64,000 nucleotides of DNA from Oscillatoria nigro-viridis PCC 7112 (GTDB lineage Bacteria > Cyanobacteriota > Cyanobacteriia > Cyanobacteriales > Microcoleaceae): contig NC_019729.1 of NCBI RefSeq assembly GCF_000317475.1, forward strand, positions 6,090,501-6,154,500. The letters run 5' to 3'. The position numbers were made by a program, and so were the translations under genes. The first letter of the stretch is position 1, and each line of letters begins with the position of its first letter. Shown one piece after another: positions 26,541-35,198 of this stretch. Under the pieces are notes generated by a model. It saw only the letters and a program-made list of their open reading frames with translations, was not told the origin of the DNA and searched no databases.

Positions 26541-26897
26541 TCAGGCTCCGGCTCGATTAGCCATTTCCACGACTTTACCGAATGTTGCGGGGTCAACGAT
26601 CGCCATTTGTGCCAGCATTTTGCGGTTGATTTCGATGTTGGCTTTTTTCATGTTGCCGATCAGTCTGCTGTAGCTCGTGCCGTGCTGGCGCGATGCGGCA
26701 TTGATCCGAGCAATCCACAGGCGGCGGAAATCGCGTTTGCGTTTTTTGCGATCGCGATAACCGTTACGCAGGGCCTGCATCACCCGTTGGTTAGCTGTGC
26801 GGAACTGTTTGGACTGTGCGCCTCGGAAACCCTTGGCTAATTTGAGAATTTTTTTGCGGCGCGCTCTGGCGACATTACCGCGTTTTACCCGTGTCAT
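26541..26897 (-). CDS. rplT: 50S ribosomal protein L20
   Basis: 118 aa, standard length. It begins MTRVKRGNVARARRKKILKL, with the conserved QFRTANQRVMQALRNGYRDR and WIARINAASRQHGTSYSRLI. It binds 23S rRNA early in large-subunit assembly. It lies 19 bp after rpmI in the usual rpmI-rplT operon; infC is not adjacent, as is common in cyanobacteria. Confidence 0.98.
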   Translation of the reverse strand: MTRVKRGNVARARRKKILKLAKGFRGAQSKQFRTANQRVMQALRNGYRDRKKRKRDFRRLWIARINAASRQHGTSYSRLIGNMKKANIEINRKMLAQMAIVDPATFGKVVEMANRAGA

Positions 26898-26916
26898 CTT
26901 TAATTTCCGTTAAACT

Positions 26917-27114
26917 TTACAAGTATGGAAGCATTAACCGCACGTTAGCGTCGTTGGTCTCGTCGATGACGACCAGCTTAGAGAGACGGCTTTTGCGAGC
27001 TGAACTTTTGTGCTGTAGCAAGTGGCTTTTGTAAGCTTTGCGGCGCACAATTTTACCGCTGCCGGTCGCTCTAAAGCGCTTTGCGGCTGCTTTGCGAGTT
27101 TTGAGTTTTGGCAT
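26917..27114 (-). CDS. rpmI: 50S ribosomal protein L35
   Basis: 65 aa, begins MPKLKTRKAAAKRFRATGSG and is strongly basic, as expected. First gene of the operon with rplT. The last residues (VRLMLPYL) match the cyanobacterial form. Confidence 0.98.
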   Translation of the reverse strand: MPKLKTRKAAAKRFRATGSGKIVRRKAYKSHLLQHKSSARKSRLSKLVVIDETNDANVRLMLPYL

Positions 27115-27279
27115 GAACTGGTGTTATTTGGACACAAGCTTATACCGTATCACGTTTGTGGTACTTTCTGCAAGGCAGATTTGCTGGTTGGGGGTAGCGC
27201 TGCATTTGCGGCGATATACAGGATGGGCGATCGGCTAATCTTGTGGTTGTTTGCTGCAGTTAACACCTAGTATAGAATG

Positions 27280-27301
27280 TTATACCGCAGTTGCGGTATA
27301 A
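27280..27301. promoter_or_regulatory. Perfect 22-bp palindrome upstream of the McrB-N/HNH gene
   Basis: Two 10-bp arms (TTATACCGCA / TGCGGTATAA) flank GT. It lies about 98 bp upstream of the restriction-like gene, in a region also upstream of rpmI. It looks like a dimeric-repressor operator. No regulator is identified. Confidence 0.45.
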
Positions 27302-27398
27302 TTAAGGGTTATACTCTAAGTTATCGGCAGGGTTAATATTTGAAAGCTGCTGGTGAGGCACGATAATTAAATCGAAGATGCAACATTAATTATTGGTT

Positions 27399-28397
27399 AT
27401 GGCGCTTAGAGAGTCCATTGAAAAAATCCTTTGGGAATATCCATTGGTCAGTAAGGACAACTTCCAGGGACATTCCTTTGCTAGTTATGTCAAAAATGTA
27501 GTGCCGAAATCAATAAGTGCTTCATTGGAATTACCAGAAATCTATAGCGTAGAAGCTTCAGCAGGTAAGGGTTCTTGGGCTAAAGTTCCTTGGATAGCAA
27601 TATTTAACAAGCTTGTAACTGAGAGTGTCCAGTCGGGGTTTTACTGTGTTTATTTATTTCGCGCCGACTTCTCTGGCGTTTATCTTTCTCTCAATCAAGG
27701 AATAGCAGATAAAAGAAAGAAGTTCGGACTTGGGAAGTCGAGGGACATGGTAAGGGATCAAGCACAACTATTTAAAGATAAGCTTGGTTCTGACAAGCTC
27801 AGAGAATTTTCCGAACCTCTCGATCTTCAGCTTGATTCGGTTCCCAAAAAAACTACTTCTAGAAGGCTTGGACTTGCTTATGAAGCAGGAAACATAGCAT
27901 CGAAGTTTTATTCAAGGGAATCACTTCCTGATGACAAGGAGTTGGTAGACGATGTTAGGAAAGTGCTTGAAATTTACTTCTCCCTGTTTGAGGAGGTTTC
28001 TTTGAAGGAGGAGGCTGATTCTGATTTGTTCAAGTAGGTTTCTTTGAAGAAGGAGGCTAAGAACAATGAACAAAAAAAAGAATGGTTTGAAGATCCGACA
28101 AAGTATAGACTTCATCGAGTAACAGAACGAAATCAGACGTTATCTAAAAAAGTTAAGCAGTTGCAAGGATATGAGTGCAAAGCGTGCGGTTTTGATTTTG
28201 AGTCTCGATACGGAGAAATAGGCAGAGGATACATAGAAGCTCATCATAATGTCCCAATTTCTAACTTGAGCGGGGCAAAGATTCAACTAGATCCGCTTAA
28301 GGATTTTACTGTGCTATGCTCAAATTGCCATAGTATGATTCATCGCATTAAACCAACGCCAACCCTAGAGGAGTTTAGGAAAAACTTGCAGATATAG
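27399..28397 (+). pseudogene. McrB-N (DUF3578)-HNH endonuclease gene split by in-frame TAG
   Basis: Two open segments share one reading frame, separated only by TAG at 28035-28037. Segment 1 (from the ATG at 27399, 212 aa) is a McrB N-terminal-like (DUF3578) DNA-recognition domain: YSVEASAGKGSWAKVPWIAI, FYCVYLFRADFSGVYLSLNQ. Segment 2 (to 28397) is an HNH nuclease with CKACGFDF, IEAHHNVPIS and LCSNCHSMIH, so both zinc knuckles and the catalytic His are intact. The usual form is one fused protein of about 330 aa. The stop lies in a 42-nt (14-codon) direct duplication of the linker, GTTTCTTTGAAG at 27996 and 28038. Either the duplication and stop killed the gene, or segment 2 is reinitiated (TTG at 28044) or TAG is read through. 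Fused relatives act as modification-dependent (type IV-like) restriction enzymes. Confidence 0.75.
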
Positions 28398-29076
28398 TAT
28401 GAGTATTTGAATGTTGATTTCGGGGTATAACAAGGGCTTGCAATAGTTAGAGTAAAATAAACCCATGCAAGTTATAGCAGCTAAATCCTATATAGAGTAA
28501 CGGAAAAAGGTTTTTCTTTCAAATCCGGGAGATACTGTTGGCCTATACATTAGACATCTTGCAAAAGAAGGCGGGCGTAATTGCTTCTGTGCGCCTATGA
28601 TTCTATTGATATTTAGGAATTTTTATGAATAACTAAAAATTTTGAAACTGGGATAGATAACTTACATTTTCCAAAGTTTGGTGCGACGTAAGTGGAAAAT
28701 TTATGTACAATTATTAGAGACTTCTTGGCGATTTTTTAAGCTGAGCTACATCAAATTTTGGCGTTGCTGATTTACGGTATGAAAGGCTAAATATGCCAGT
28801 CATAGAAACCAGTATCCACAAAGCTTGGGAATTTTCAACTTATTTTTTTCATACCCTGATTAAGCAACGCCTAATTTTATTGTAAGTCTTGCGTTGGTTT
28901 TGGGAACCTTTTACCTGTTTTGATGCTTGGCGCTGTAAAGATGAGTTTGAAGAATGGCTCTACGACTAAAAGCCTTCGTAAACCTTGGAATATGTGCTGA
29001 TTAAAAATGCTGGCATCATGCCGATATCGGCACTCGAACATCACAAATAAAGGAGGTATTTAAGCTGGATTGAGTA
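28398..29076. other. Non-coding region with IS debris
   Basis: 680 bp without an intact gene. It holds a 112-bp TIR-flanked element (separate entry) and a short frame near 28893-28969 reading WFWEPFTCFDAWRCKDEFEE, which may be an unrecognised gene remnant. Nothing else is identifiable. Confidence 0.5.
28760..28871. mobile_element. MITE-like element with 24-bp imperfect terminal inverted repeats
   Basis: Left end GGCGTTGCTGATTTACGG..., right end the complement of GGCGTTGCTTAATCAGGG..., about 20/24 matching and each finishing TATGAA inward. 112 bp, no coding capacity. GGCGTTGCTGA-type ends are typical of IS5-related elements in cyanobacteria (recalled, not searched). Confidence 0.6.
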
Positions 29077-29523
29077 TTAAACTCTCAATACAGGCCTTTC
29101 GGGATTTTCGGGATTGGGAACTAGACGCTGATTTTTGCAATCTACCAGCAAATCTAAAGTTTCTAACACAGTTTGACCGATGAGCACCATATCCCCTAAA
29201 ACCATTGCCGCCTCAATTGTCTCCCGCCCTTCTATTTCAATGATAACAGGCCCTGTTAATCCCACTGTTTCTTGTCTGCCATCGGCATATTTTGCTATTT
29301 CTTGACTCCGAATTCTTAAGCCGAGGTGTTCGCAGACTTCTACAGGAATAGCTGTGCGTACTGCACCAGTATCTATCAGTGCTTCTGCTTCGTACACGCG
29401 CAACAGATTTGGATTGAGCAATCCTCTCTTGACTAACTCTTCATCAATGGCATTGGTTAGCTTGACTTTGACTCGAACTGCACCCATATTTTTGCTGGCT
29501 TGAGTTAGATCGAGATTTATCAT
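29077..29523 (-). CDS. Retropepsin-like clan AA aspartic protease
   Basis: 148 aa. The catalytic motif ALIDTGAVRTAIP (D-T-G-A) lies at about 50-60, followed by a strand/flap region (KYADGRQETVGLTGPVII) and the second hydrophobic-Gly motif, VLIGQTVLETLDLLVD. Single-domain proteins of this kind must dimerise to form one active site. They are frequent in cyanobacteria with unknown substrates. The ATG at 29523 has GAGG at a proper distance; a second Met at residue 13 (MGAVRVKVKL) is also possible. Confidence 0.82.
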   Translation of the reverse strand: MINLDLTQASKNMGAVRVKVKLTNAIDEELVKRGLLNPNLLRVYEAEALIDTGAVRTAIPVEVCEHLGLRIRSQEIAKYADGRQETVGLTGPVIIEIEGRETIEAAMVLGDMVLIGQTVLETLDLLVDCKNQRLVPNPENPERPVLRV

Positions 29524-29655
29524 ATCGCCTCTTTTCGTCTAAAAAGTCTACCTTTGATTCTAGCAATAATTTATGGTAGTAAGGTTCGCGGTGCACACCC
29601 TACAAGTAAAGTTTGTACGTAAGTCTTACAGCGTATTTCCGGTTTAGGAAGTGCA

Positions 29656-29730
29656 GTAGGGACAAAGGGTTTCGCCCTGTCCCTACGGGGTTCTATCACT
29701 CTTGTGGGGTGGGCATCCTGCCCGCCCTAA
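29656..29730. repeat. Clustered hairpin repeats between protease and pdhA
   Basis: Nested hairpin GTAGGGACA/TGTCCCTAC (29656-29664, 29679-29687), then GTGGGGTGGGCATCCTGCCCGCCC at about 29704-29727. The second recurs near 58711-58735 and, in variant form, inside the element at 2689-2801. Small palindromic repeats of this kind are scattered through filamentous cyanobacterial genomes. Confidence 0.55.
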
Positions 29731-29755
29731 ACATACAAGTTAAATGCACAACAGC

Positions 29756-30793
29756 TTACTCATCTTCTGCATAGATAAACCGATACAATTCGCTAGGATC
29801 TGGCTCGGCGCTTTTCTCAGCAAAATCGACTGCATCATCAATTACTGCTTGAATTTTATTATCGATCTCTTTCAATTCTTCAGCAGTCGCCAAAGTTCGA
29901 TCGATCAACTCAGCAGCCAACTTCTTAATCGGATCGCGGGGGAACCAATATTCCTTCTCTTCCTTAGAACGCAACTCATCAGGATCGGCCAAAGAATGGC
30001 CGCGAAAGCGATAAGTCAAAGCCTCGATCAAAGTCGGTCCTTCGCCGGCTCGCGCCCGCGCTACAGCTTCTTTCGCGACTTCCCGCACCGCCAAAACATC
30101 CATCCCGTCAACCTCGACGCCAGCCATGCCAAAAGCATGAGCCTTCTTGTAAATCAGCGGGTCAGAAGTAGCTCGTTCGTGGGCCATCCCGATCGCCCAT
30201 TTGTTGTTTTCCACAACATAAATAATCGGCAACTTCCACAAAGCCGCCATATTCAAACATTCAAAAAACTGCCCGTTATTTGCAGCACCATCGCCAAAAA
30301 AACAAGCAGTCACCCCATCGGAACTCTCATCCCCCAAAGCTTCGCGGCGGTACTTCGATTGAAAAGCCGCCCCCGTAGCTACAGGAATCCCCTCAGCCAC
30401 AAAAGCATAACCTCCCAACAGTCGGTGTTCGGCCGAAAACATGTGCATCGAACCGCCGCGGCCCTTAGAGCAACCAGTTTCCTTCCCGAACAACTCCGCC
30501 ATTACCTCCCGCGCCGGGACGCCCGCGCTCAAAGCGTGAACGTGATCGCGGTAGGTGCTGCTGACGTAATCGGTGTCATCCCGGCGCATCGATCGAATCA
30601 CGCCAGTAGACACAGCTTCCTGACCGTTGTACAAGTGGACAAAACCAAACATTTTGCCCCGGTAGTACATCTCAGCACACTTGTCCTCAAAATAGCGCCC
30701 CAAGACCATATCCTCGTAGAGCATCAAGCCCTCATCCCGAGAAATGTTTACGCTTTGCGCGTCAAAAACTGGTAAAGTCCGTTCCTGAACCAT
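29756..30793 (-). CDS. pdhA: Pyruvate dehydrogenase E1 component, alpha subunit
   Basis: 345 aa. Hallmarks: YYRGKMFGFVHLYNGQEAV, GRGGSMHMFSAEHRLLGG (phosphorylation-loop region), and the thiamin-diphosphate motif GDGAANNGQFFECLNMAALW ending at ENN. The later YRFRGHSLADPDELRSKEE loop is also characteristic. With the beta subunit it decarboxylates pyruvate and acetylates the lipoyl E2. As usual in cyanobacteria, pdhB and the E2 gene are not adjacent. A large antisense frame over this gene is a shadow. Confidence 0.96.
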   Translation of the reverse strand: MVQERTLPVFDAQSVNISRDEGLMLYEDMVLGRYFEDKCAEMYYRGKMFGFVHLYNGQEAVSTGVIRSMRRDDTDYVSSTYRDHVHALSAGVPAREVMAELFGKETGCSKGRGGSMHMFSAEHRLLGGYAFVAEGIPVATGAAFQSKYRREALGDESSDGVTACFFGDGAANNGQFFECLNMAALWKLPIIYVVENNKWAIGMAHERATSDPLIYKKAHAFGMAGVEVDGMDVLAVREVAKEAVARARAGEGPTLIEALTYRFRGHSLADPDELRSKEEKEYWFPRDPIKKLAAELIDRTLATAEELKEIDNKIQAVIDDAVDFAEKSAEPDPSELYRFIYAEDE

Positions 30794-31239
30794 AAATAAT
30801 TAATACCCGACGATCGGCTTCCTAGACATCTAAATTTAAACCGAGATGGGACACAACCGCAGCAGAAAACGATCGCACCTTTGCTCCGCAGCAGTTCACC
30901 AATTGTTAAAATGAGTTTGGCCCTCGGGGCGGATTGCCGGGACTCGGAGAACCAACTCCCATCTAAACCCCATGCCAACGAATGATATAATTCCATTACT
31001 CTCAAACCCGAAAATGCTCAAGAGTGAAACAACTCATCGATCTGACGGTCAGTAGGGCAAGACATTTTCCTCACTGTAAAAAGCTGTAGAGGAAAAAAAT
31101 CAGAGGAGATCTACGGCAAGTCCAAGATACCGTGAATTGGGCGGTTGGAAGCCAACACCAGAATTTTTGATTTGGTTTGCGGGAGTATCTCACTTAAGAT
31201 AGGCTAATTCAGTTGCTAGCGCTTTGGGGAAGTGGACGA
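30794..31239. promoter_or_regulatory. Shared upstream region of pdhA (minus) and ftn2 (plus)
   Basis: 446 bp between divergent genes. A plus-strand TATAAT is present near 30983-30988. No RNA gene or repeat was recognised. The promoters for both genes must lie here but start sites cannot be fixed from sequence. Confidence 0.4.
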
Positions 31240-33558
31240 GTGTTAATTCCACTAGATTACTACCGGATTTTGGGTCTACCGATTCAAGCTACTGCCGAGC
31301 AGTTGCAGCAGGCTCACCGCGATCGAACTTTACAGCTTCCGCGCAGGGAGTATTCCGAAGTTGCGATCGTCGCCCGCAAACAACTGCTCGATGAAGCCTG
31401 CGCCGTTCTGTCAGACTCAGACGGGCGCAAAGCTTACGATGCCAGTTTTTTAGCCAAAACTTACGATCGAGAGTCGGAAGCCGCACAGGAAGCCAAGCAC
31501 CAGAGGTTAAAAACCTCAGCAGGTACGGCCACATTTCTGCAAGACGCAGGAGAAACCGCTCCGGAGTCCAAGGCTTTAGAGGCTGCTCCCGACCCCCACA
31601 CTCCAAGTATTGAAATCGATGACAACCAATTCGTAGGAGCCCTGCTCATACTGCAAGAACTGGGGGAATACGAACTCGTACAGAAGCTGGGTCGCCCGTA
31701 TCTTAACAATGGCAGCATCGCGATCGCAGAAGGTCGTTTCGGCGACAAAGAGCTCGTGAGGCCAGATATAGTTTTAACCGTCAGCCTTGCCTGTCTAGAA
31801 CTCGGCCGCGAACAGTGGCAGCAAGGTCAGTACGAAAATGCCGCACGATCGTTAGAAGCAGGTCAAGAATTGCTGCTGCTTGAGGGCCTATTTGCAAGCG
31901 TGAGGGGTGAAATGCAAGCCGACATATACAAACTCCGTCCGTACAACATTTTAGAGCTTTTATCACTCCCCGAAGAAAAAGTCGCCGAGCGTCGCCGGGG
32001 ACTGCAAATCCTGCGAGAAATGCTTCAAGAACGAGGCGGTATCGACGGTTCGGGAGACGATCGATCGGGTTTAGGAATAGAAGACTTCCTCCGGTTCGTG
32101 CAGCAAATGCGTAAACACCTAACCAGCAGCGAGCAGCAGGCGCTATTTGAAGCCGAAGCCGGCCGCCCCTCCGCAGTCGCCACTTACCTCTCGGTCTACA
32201 CCCTGTTAGCCCAAGGATTTGCCGCCAGACAGCCATCGATGATCCGTCGGGCAAAGCTGATGCTGATGCAGCTCGGTCGCCGCCAAGACGTTCACCTGGA
32301 AAAAGCCGTCTGTTCCCTGCTGCTGGGCCAGACAGAAGAAGCCAGCAGAGCCCTCGAACTCAGTTCGGAAAAAGAACCCCTGGCCTTCATTCGCGAACAT
32401 TCCCAAGATTCACCCGACTTGTTGCCCGGACTGTGCTTGTACGCCGAACACTGGCTACAAGAAGAAGTGTTTCCCCACTTCCGCGACTTGGCCAACGAGT
32501 CAGTGTCCTTAAAAGACTACTTTGCCGACCCGAAAGTACAAGCTTACCTAGAAGCTTTGCCACAGGACGCAGAAACCGCCAACGAATGGGTCGTCGTGCA
32601 GCCCCGCTCCGGCAAGCTCTCGGGGCGACTGCAACCGACAGCAGGCAGATCGCCCGCTGCCATACCCCCACAGCCACCCACAGCCAAGCAGGGAGCCAGT
32701 ACCGTCACCTTGACCCCCGTACCGGGCGACGCTTCCACCGCAGCCTCGGGCGCCAAACCCCAGGCAACGGCGGCCGCGCCGAGCGCTGTTGCCCCCGTCT
32801 CTATCCCGATAGCTACAGTGCCACACCCCGCAGACTCGACTGCCAAACAACGCAGGCGCCAACATTCAGGGCGCAGCGGAGCAATCGGTCATGGGGTAAA
32901 GGGCAATTTGGTCGATCGGGCGCGCACCAAGGCAGCAGAAATTACCGCCCAAGTCAAGTCCATGCCTCCAAACAGGCTGGCTTTGTTTCTAGTAGCAGGT
33001 GTCCTGAGCCTGTTACTCCTGTGGTTAATACTCAGTCTGTTGGCTAGCGCGATGCAAGCCCTATCGGGCCCATCCCTCCAAGGAGAGCAAGCCCTCCTCC
33101 GCCTGGAAGAACCGCCCCTAGAAATTCCTGCCTTGGCCGCGGCCCCAGAGCCGAGCGCAGCAGGCCCAGTGTCGGGAGAAATCACTGAGCAATCAGCAAG
33201 AGACTTAGTTCAAAGCTGGCTGTCGGCTAAAGCAGCGGCTTTGGGCCCCAATCACGCTGTCGAAGAATTAAAGCAAGTTCTGACAGAACCGGCTTTGTCT
33301 CGCTGGCAATTGATGGCAGAAGCTCAACAGCGAAACAACGCGCACCAGCGTTACGTACACAAGCTGGAAGTTAGTGGAGTTAAGACGAATCCGACTAATC
33401 CCGATCGCGCCCAAGTAGAAGCGCAAGTCTCGGAAAAAGCCGAAGTGTTCGATCGTTCTCAACTCGTTTCTTCGCGCAATGAAAACCTGCGGGTTCGCTA
33501 CGACTTGATCCGCCAAGACGGACAGTGGCGGATTATGGATTGGCAAGTGATTAAGTAA
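31240..33558 (+). CDS. ftn2: Cell division protein Ftn2/ZipN (ARC6 homologue)
   Basis: 772 aa from a GTG at 31240 (LIPLDYYRILGLPIQATAEQ), chosen because the family begins with exactly this DnaJ-like segment; the frame upstream adds nine unlikely residues. A J-like domain (1-65, lacking a clean HPD) is followed by a long helical, TPR-like cytoplasmic region to about 480, a Pro/Ala/Thr-rich linker (490-555), one transmembrane helix at about 590-610 (LALFLVAGVLSLLLLWLILS) and a C-terminal IMS/DUF4101 domain (about 660-772: ARDLVQSWLSAKAAALGPNH, VRYDLIRQDGQWRIMDWQVI). It tethers FtsZ to the membrane and organises the cyanobacterial divisome. It is monocistronic. Confidence 0.92.
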   Translation: MLIPLDYYRILGLPIQATAEQLQQAHRDRTLQLPRREYSEVAIVARKQLLDEACAVLSDSDGRKAYDASFLAKTYDRESEAAQEAKHQRLKTSAGTATFLQDAGETAPESKALEAAPDPHTPSIEIDDNQFVGALLILQELGEYELVQKLGRPYLNNGSIAIAEGRFGDKELVRPDIVLTVSLACLELGREQWQQGQYENAARSLEAGQELLLLEGLFASVRGEMQADIYKLRPYNILELLSLPEEKVAERRRGLQILREMLQERGGIDGSGDDRSGLGIEDFLRFVQQMRKHLTSSEQQALFEAEAGRPSAVATYLSVYTLLAQGFAARQPSMIRRAKLMLMQLGRRQDVHLEKAVCSLLLGQTEEASRALELSSEKEPLAFIREHSQDSPDLLPGLCLYAEHWLQEEVFPHFRDLANESVSLKDYFADPKVQAYLEALPQDAETANEWVVVQPRSGKLSGRLQPTAGRSPAAIPPQPPTAKQGASTVTLTPVPGDASTAASGAKPQATAAAPSAVAPVSIPIATVPHPADSTAKQRRRQHSGRSGAIGHGVKGNLVDRARTKAAEITAQVKSMPPNRLALFLVAGVLSLLLLWLILSLLASAMQALSGPSLQGEQALLRLEEPPLEIPALAAAPEPSAAGPVSGEITEQSARDLVQSWLSAKAAALGPNHAVEELKQVLTEPALSRWQLMAEAQQRNNAHQRYVHKLEVSGVKTNPTNPDRAQVEAQVSEKAEVFDRSQLVSSRNENLRVRYDLIRQDGQWRIMDWQVIK

Positions 33559-33988
33559 GGAATTGGTAATTAGTAATTGAGCAGAAGGAGTCATATTATG
33601 TCCGGTCAATTACCCCTAATACGGTAGGGGCGGGTTCACGAAAAATATCTGCCAACAATCTCCAATCTCAAAAACCCGCCCTTTTAATTGCGGTCACTCG
33701 ATCGGACATGATATCAGAAGTCAGAAGTCAGAAGATAGAAGACAGAATTCAGAATACACCATGCCCCAAGTCAGGGGTAACGGTCACGGAAAGAATTTTT
33801 TGCGATCCACGATTAAAATCGCGGGCTTTAAACCTCGATTCTCCATCAGTCGCACAGAATCAATTCTGGATTCTGGCTCCTGAATTCTGAATTATTCTTC
33901 GGTAATTGATAATTTATGCTTGCTATTTGCTAATTACCAATTTCTCATTATTAGTTAAATTTTTAATTCCAAAAGCGGGAGTTTTGAA
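33559..33988. other. Spacer with repeat debris between ftn2 and glycosyltransferase
   Basis: 430 bp. Besides the 58-bp repeat it contains TCAGAAG-type heptamers (33715-33750) and an AT-rich stretch of TAATTACCAATT-like units up to the next gene. No gene recognised. Confidence 0.6.
33624..33681. repeat. Dispersed 58-bp palindrome-ended repeat, copy 2
   Basis: Reverse-oriented copy of the element at 1385-1442, sharing ~33 contiguous bases at one end and the GTGAACCCGCCCCTAC end at the other. The imperfect flanks ATTATGTCCG (33595) and CGGACATGAT (33704) also mirror each other, so the whole unit may be a larger palindrome. Confidence 0.65.
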
Positions 33989-35191
33989 TTGCAGATTATT
34001 GTTGAAGGCTGGCGTTTTATTTATCATTCCTATTGCGTAGCCAATCAATTTCAACTGCTGGAAATGCTCGATAGCCCGCGAGGAAAAATTGAGCTTTTCC
34101 ACCGCGATATGCCCTACATTGACGCAGCTTGGGAGACGAAAATTAGTTTGTTCGATCGCCCAAATGAAACATTACTTCGCAGCATTAAGAGCCCTGCGGT
34201 AAATCAGTCAGCGGATGTTACCCTGCGAATGTACTGCCCGTGGGACTTCTCGGCATCCAGCAGCGCTCAAACTTGGGTATTTGCAGCCACAGAATGGGGG
34301 ATTGTTACGAGTTCAGTATTACAGGCGATGGGTGTTAAGTCGATCGCCCAAACCCCGGTTAATTCAGAAACGAAAATTATTACACCTTCAGCTTGGTCAA
34401 AAGCCGGCTTAATTCGCAGCGGAGTTGAGGCCGATCGCATTGCCGTCGTACCTTTGGGAGTCGATCCTCAGATTTATTATCCTGCTGCGGGCGATCGGCG
34501 TCAATCGCTGCGCCAAAGCTTGGGCTGGTCAAACTATTTTATATTTTTAAACATCGGAGGACAAACCGATCGCAAAGGTATTCGCCCTTTATTAAAAGCC
34601 TTCGCTGCGGTAGTTGACAAATATCCAGATGCGAGATTAGTTTTAAAAGGTTCGGAACTGCTTTATCCGTCGAGAGACGAGATTGCTGAAGCCTGCCGAG
34701 TTGTGCTCAACGGTGCGGAAAGAGCGAGGGTTTTACCGAGATTAATTTATACTGGTAGCCAGCTATCTTTTGCTCAAATAGCAGAGTTTTACCAAGCAGC
34801 AGATGTTTATGTTTCTCCCTATTTGGCAGAAGGTTTTAATCTGCCGGTGTTGGAAGCAGCAGCTTGCGGTTTGCCGGTTATTTGCACTGCAGGTGGCCCT
34901 ACGGATGATTTTACGCGATCGGACTTTGCAATGCGGATTGAGAGTAAATTTACGGCTGTGGCGAGTGACGGGGAAACCTTATTTATCTTAGCTCCTGAGT
35001 GGGAACATTTGGCTGATTTGATGCAAAGGGCGATCGAACAGCCTGGAATCGCTGCGAAAGCGAGGGTTGCGGGCCCGGCTTTTGTGGCTGAAAATTTTAC
35101 TTGGAGGCGTGTAGTCGATCGATTGCTTGAGGTTATGGGAGGAGATAAAAAGAGAGAGGAGAGGTCTATTTTTGAGCCAATCATTTTGTAG
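33989..35191 (+). CDS. Glycosyltransferase family 4-like protein
   Basis: 400 aa from a TTG at 33989 (LQIIVEGWRFIYHSYCVANQ), preceded by GCGGGAG eight bases upstream; no upstream ATG exists. The C-terminal GT-B half has the expected segments: VVPLGVDPQIYYPA, FIFLNIGGQTDRKGIRPLLK, YTGSQLSFAQIAEFYQAADV and PYLAEGFNLPVLEAAACGLP, where the EGFNLPVLEA acidic motif binds the sugar nucleotide. It likely adds sugars to a surface glycan; substrate unknown. The stop codon is 7 bp from the distal end of the CRISPR array, and the two are convergently oriented. Confidence 0.88.
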   Translation: MQIIVEGWRFIYHSYCVANQFQLLEMLDSPRGKIELFHRDMPYIDAAWETKISLFDRPNETLLRSIKSPAVNQSADVTLRMYCPWDFSASSSAQTWVFAATEWGIVTSSVLQAMGVKSIAQTPVNSETKIITPSAWSKAGLIRSGVEADRIAVVPLGVDPQIYYPAAGDRRQSLRQSLGWSNYFIFLNIGGQTDRKGIRPLLKAFAAVVDKYPDARLVLKGSELLYPSRDEIAEACRVVLNGAERARVLPRLIYTGSQLSFAQIAEFYQAADVYVSPYLAEGFNLPVLEAAACGLPVICTAGGPTDDFTRSDFAMRIESKFTAVASDGETLFILAPEWEHLADLMQRAIEQPGIAAKARVAGPAFVAENFTWRRVVDRLLEVMGGDKKREERSIFEPIIL

Positions 35192-35198
35192 GTTGGAC

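Noticed and set aside
29744..30775. 343-codon plus-strand frame opposite pdhA
   Set aside because: Antisense shadow created by the codon bias of pdhA; composition is Ser/Arg/His-rich with no recognisable family.
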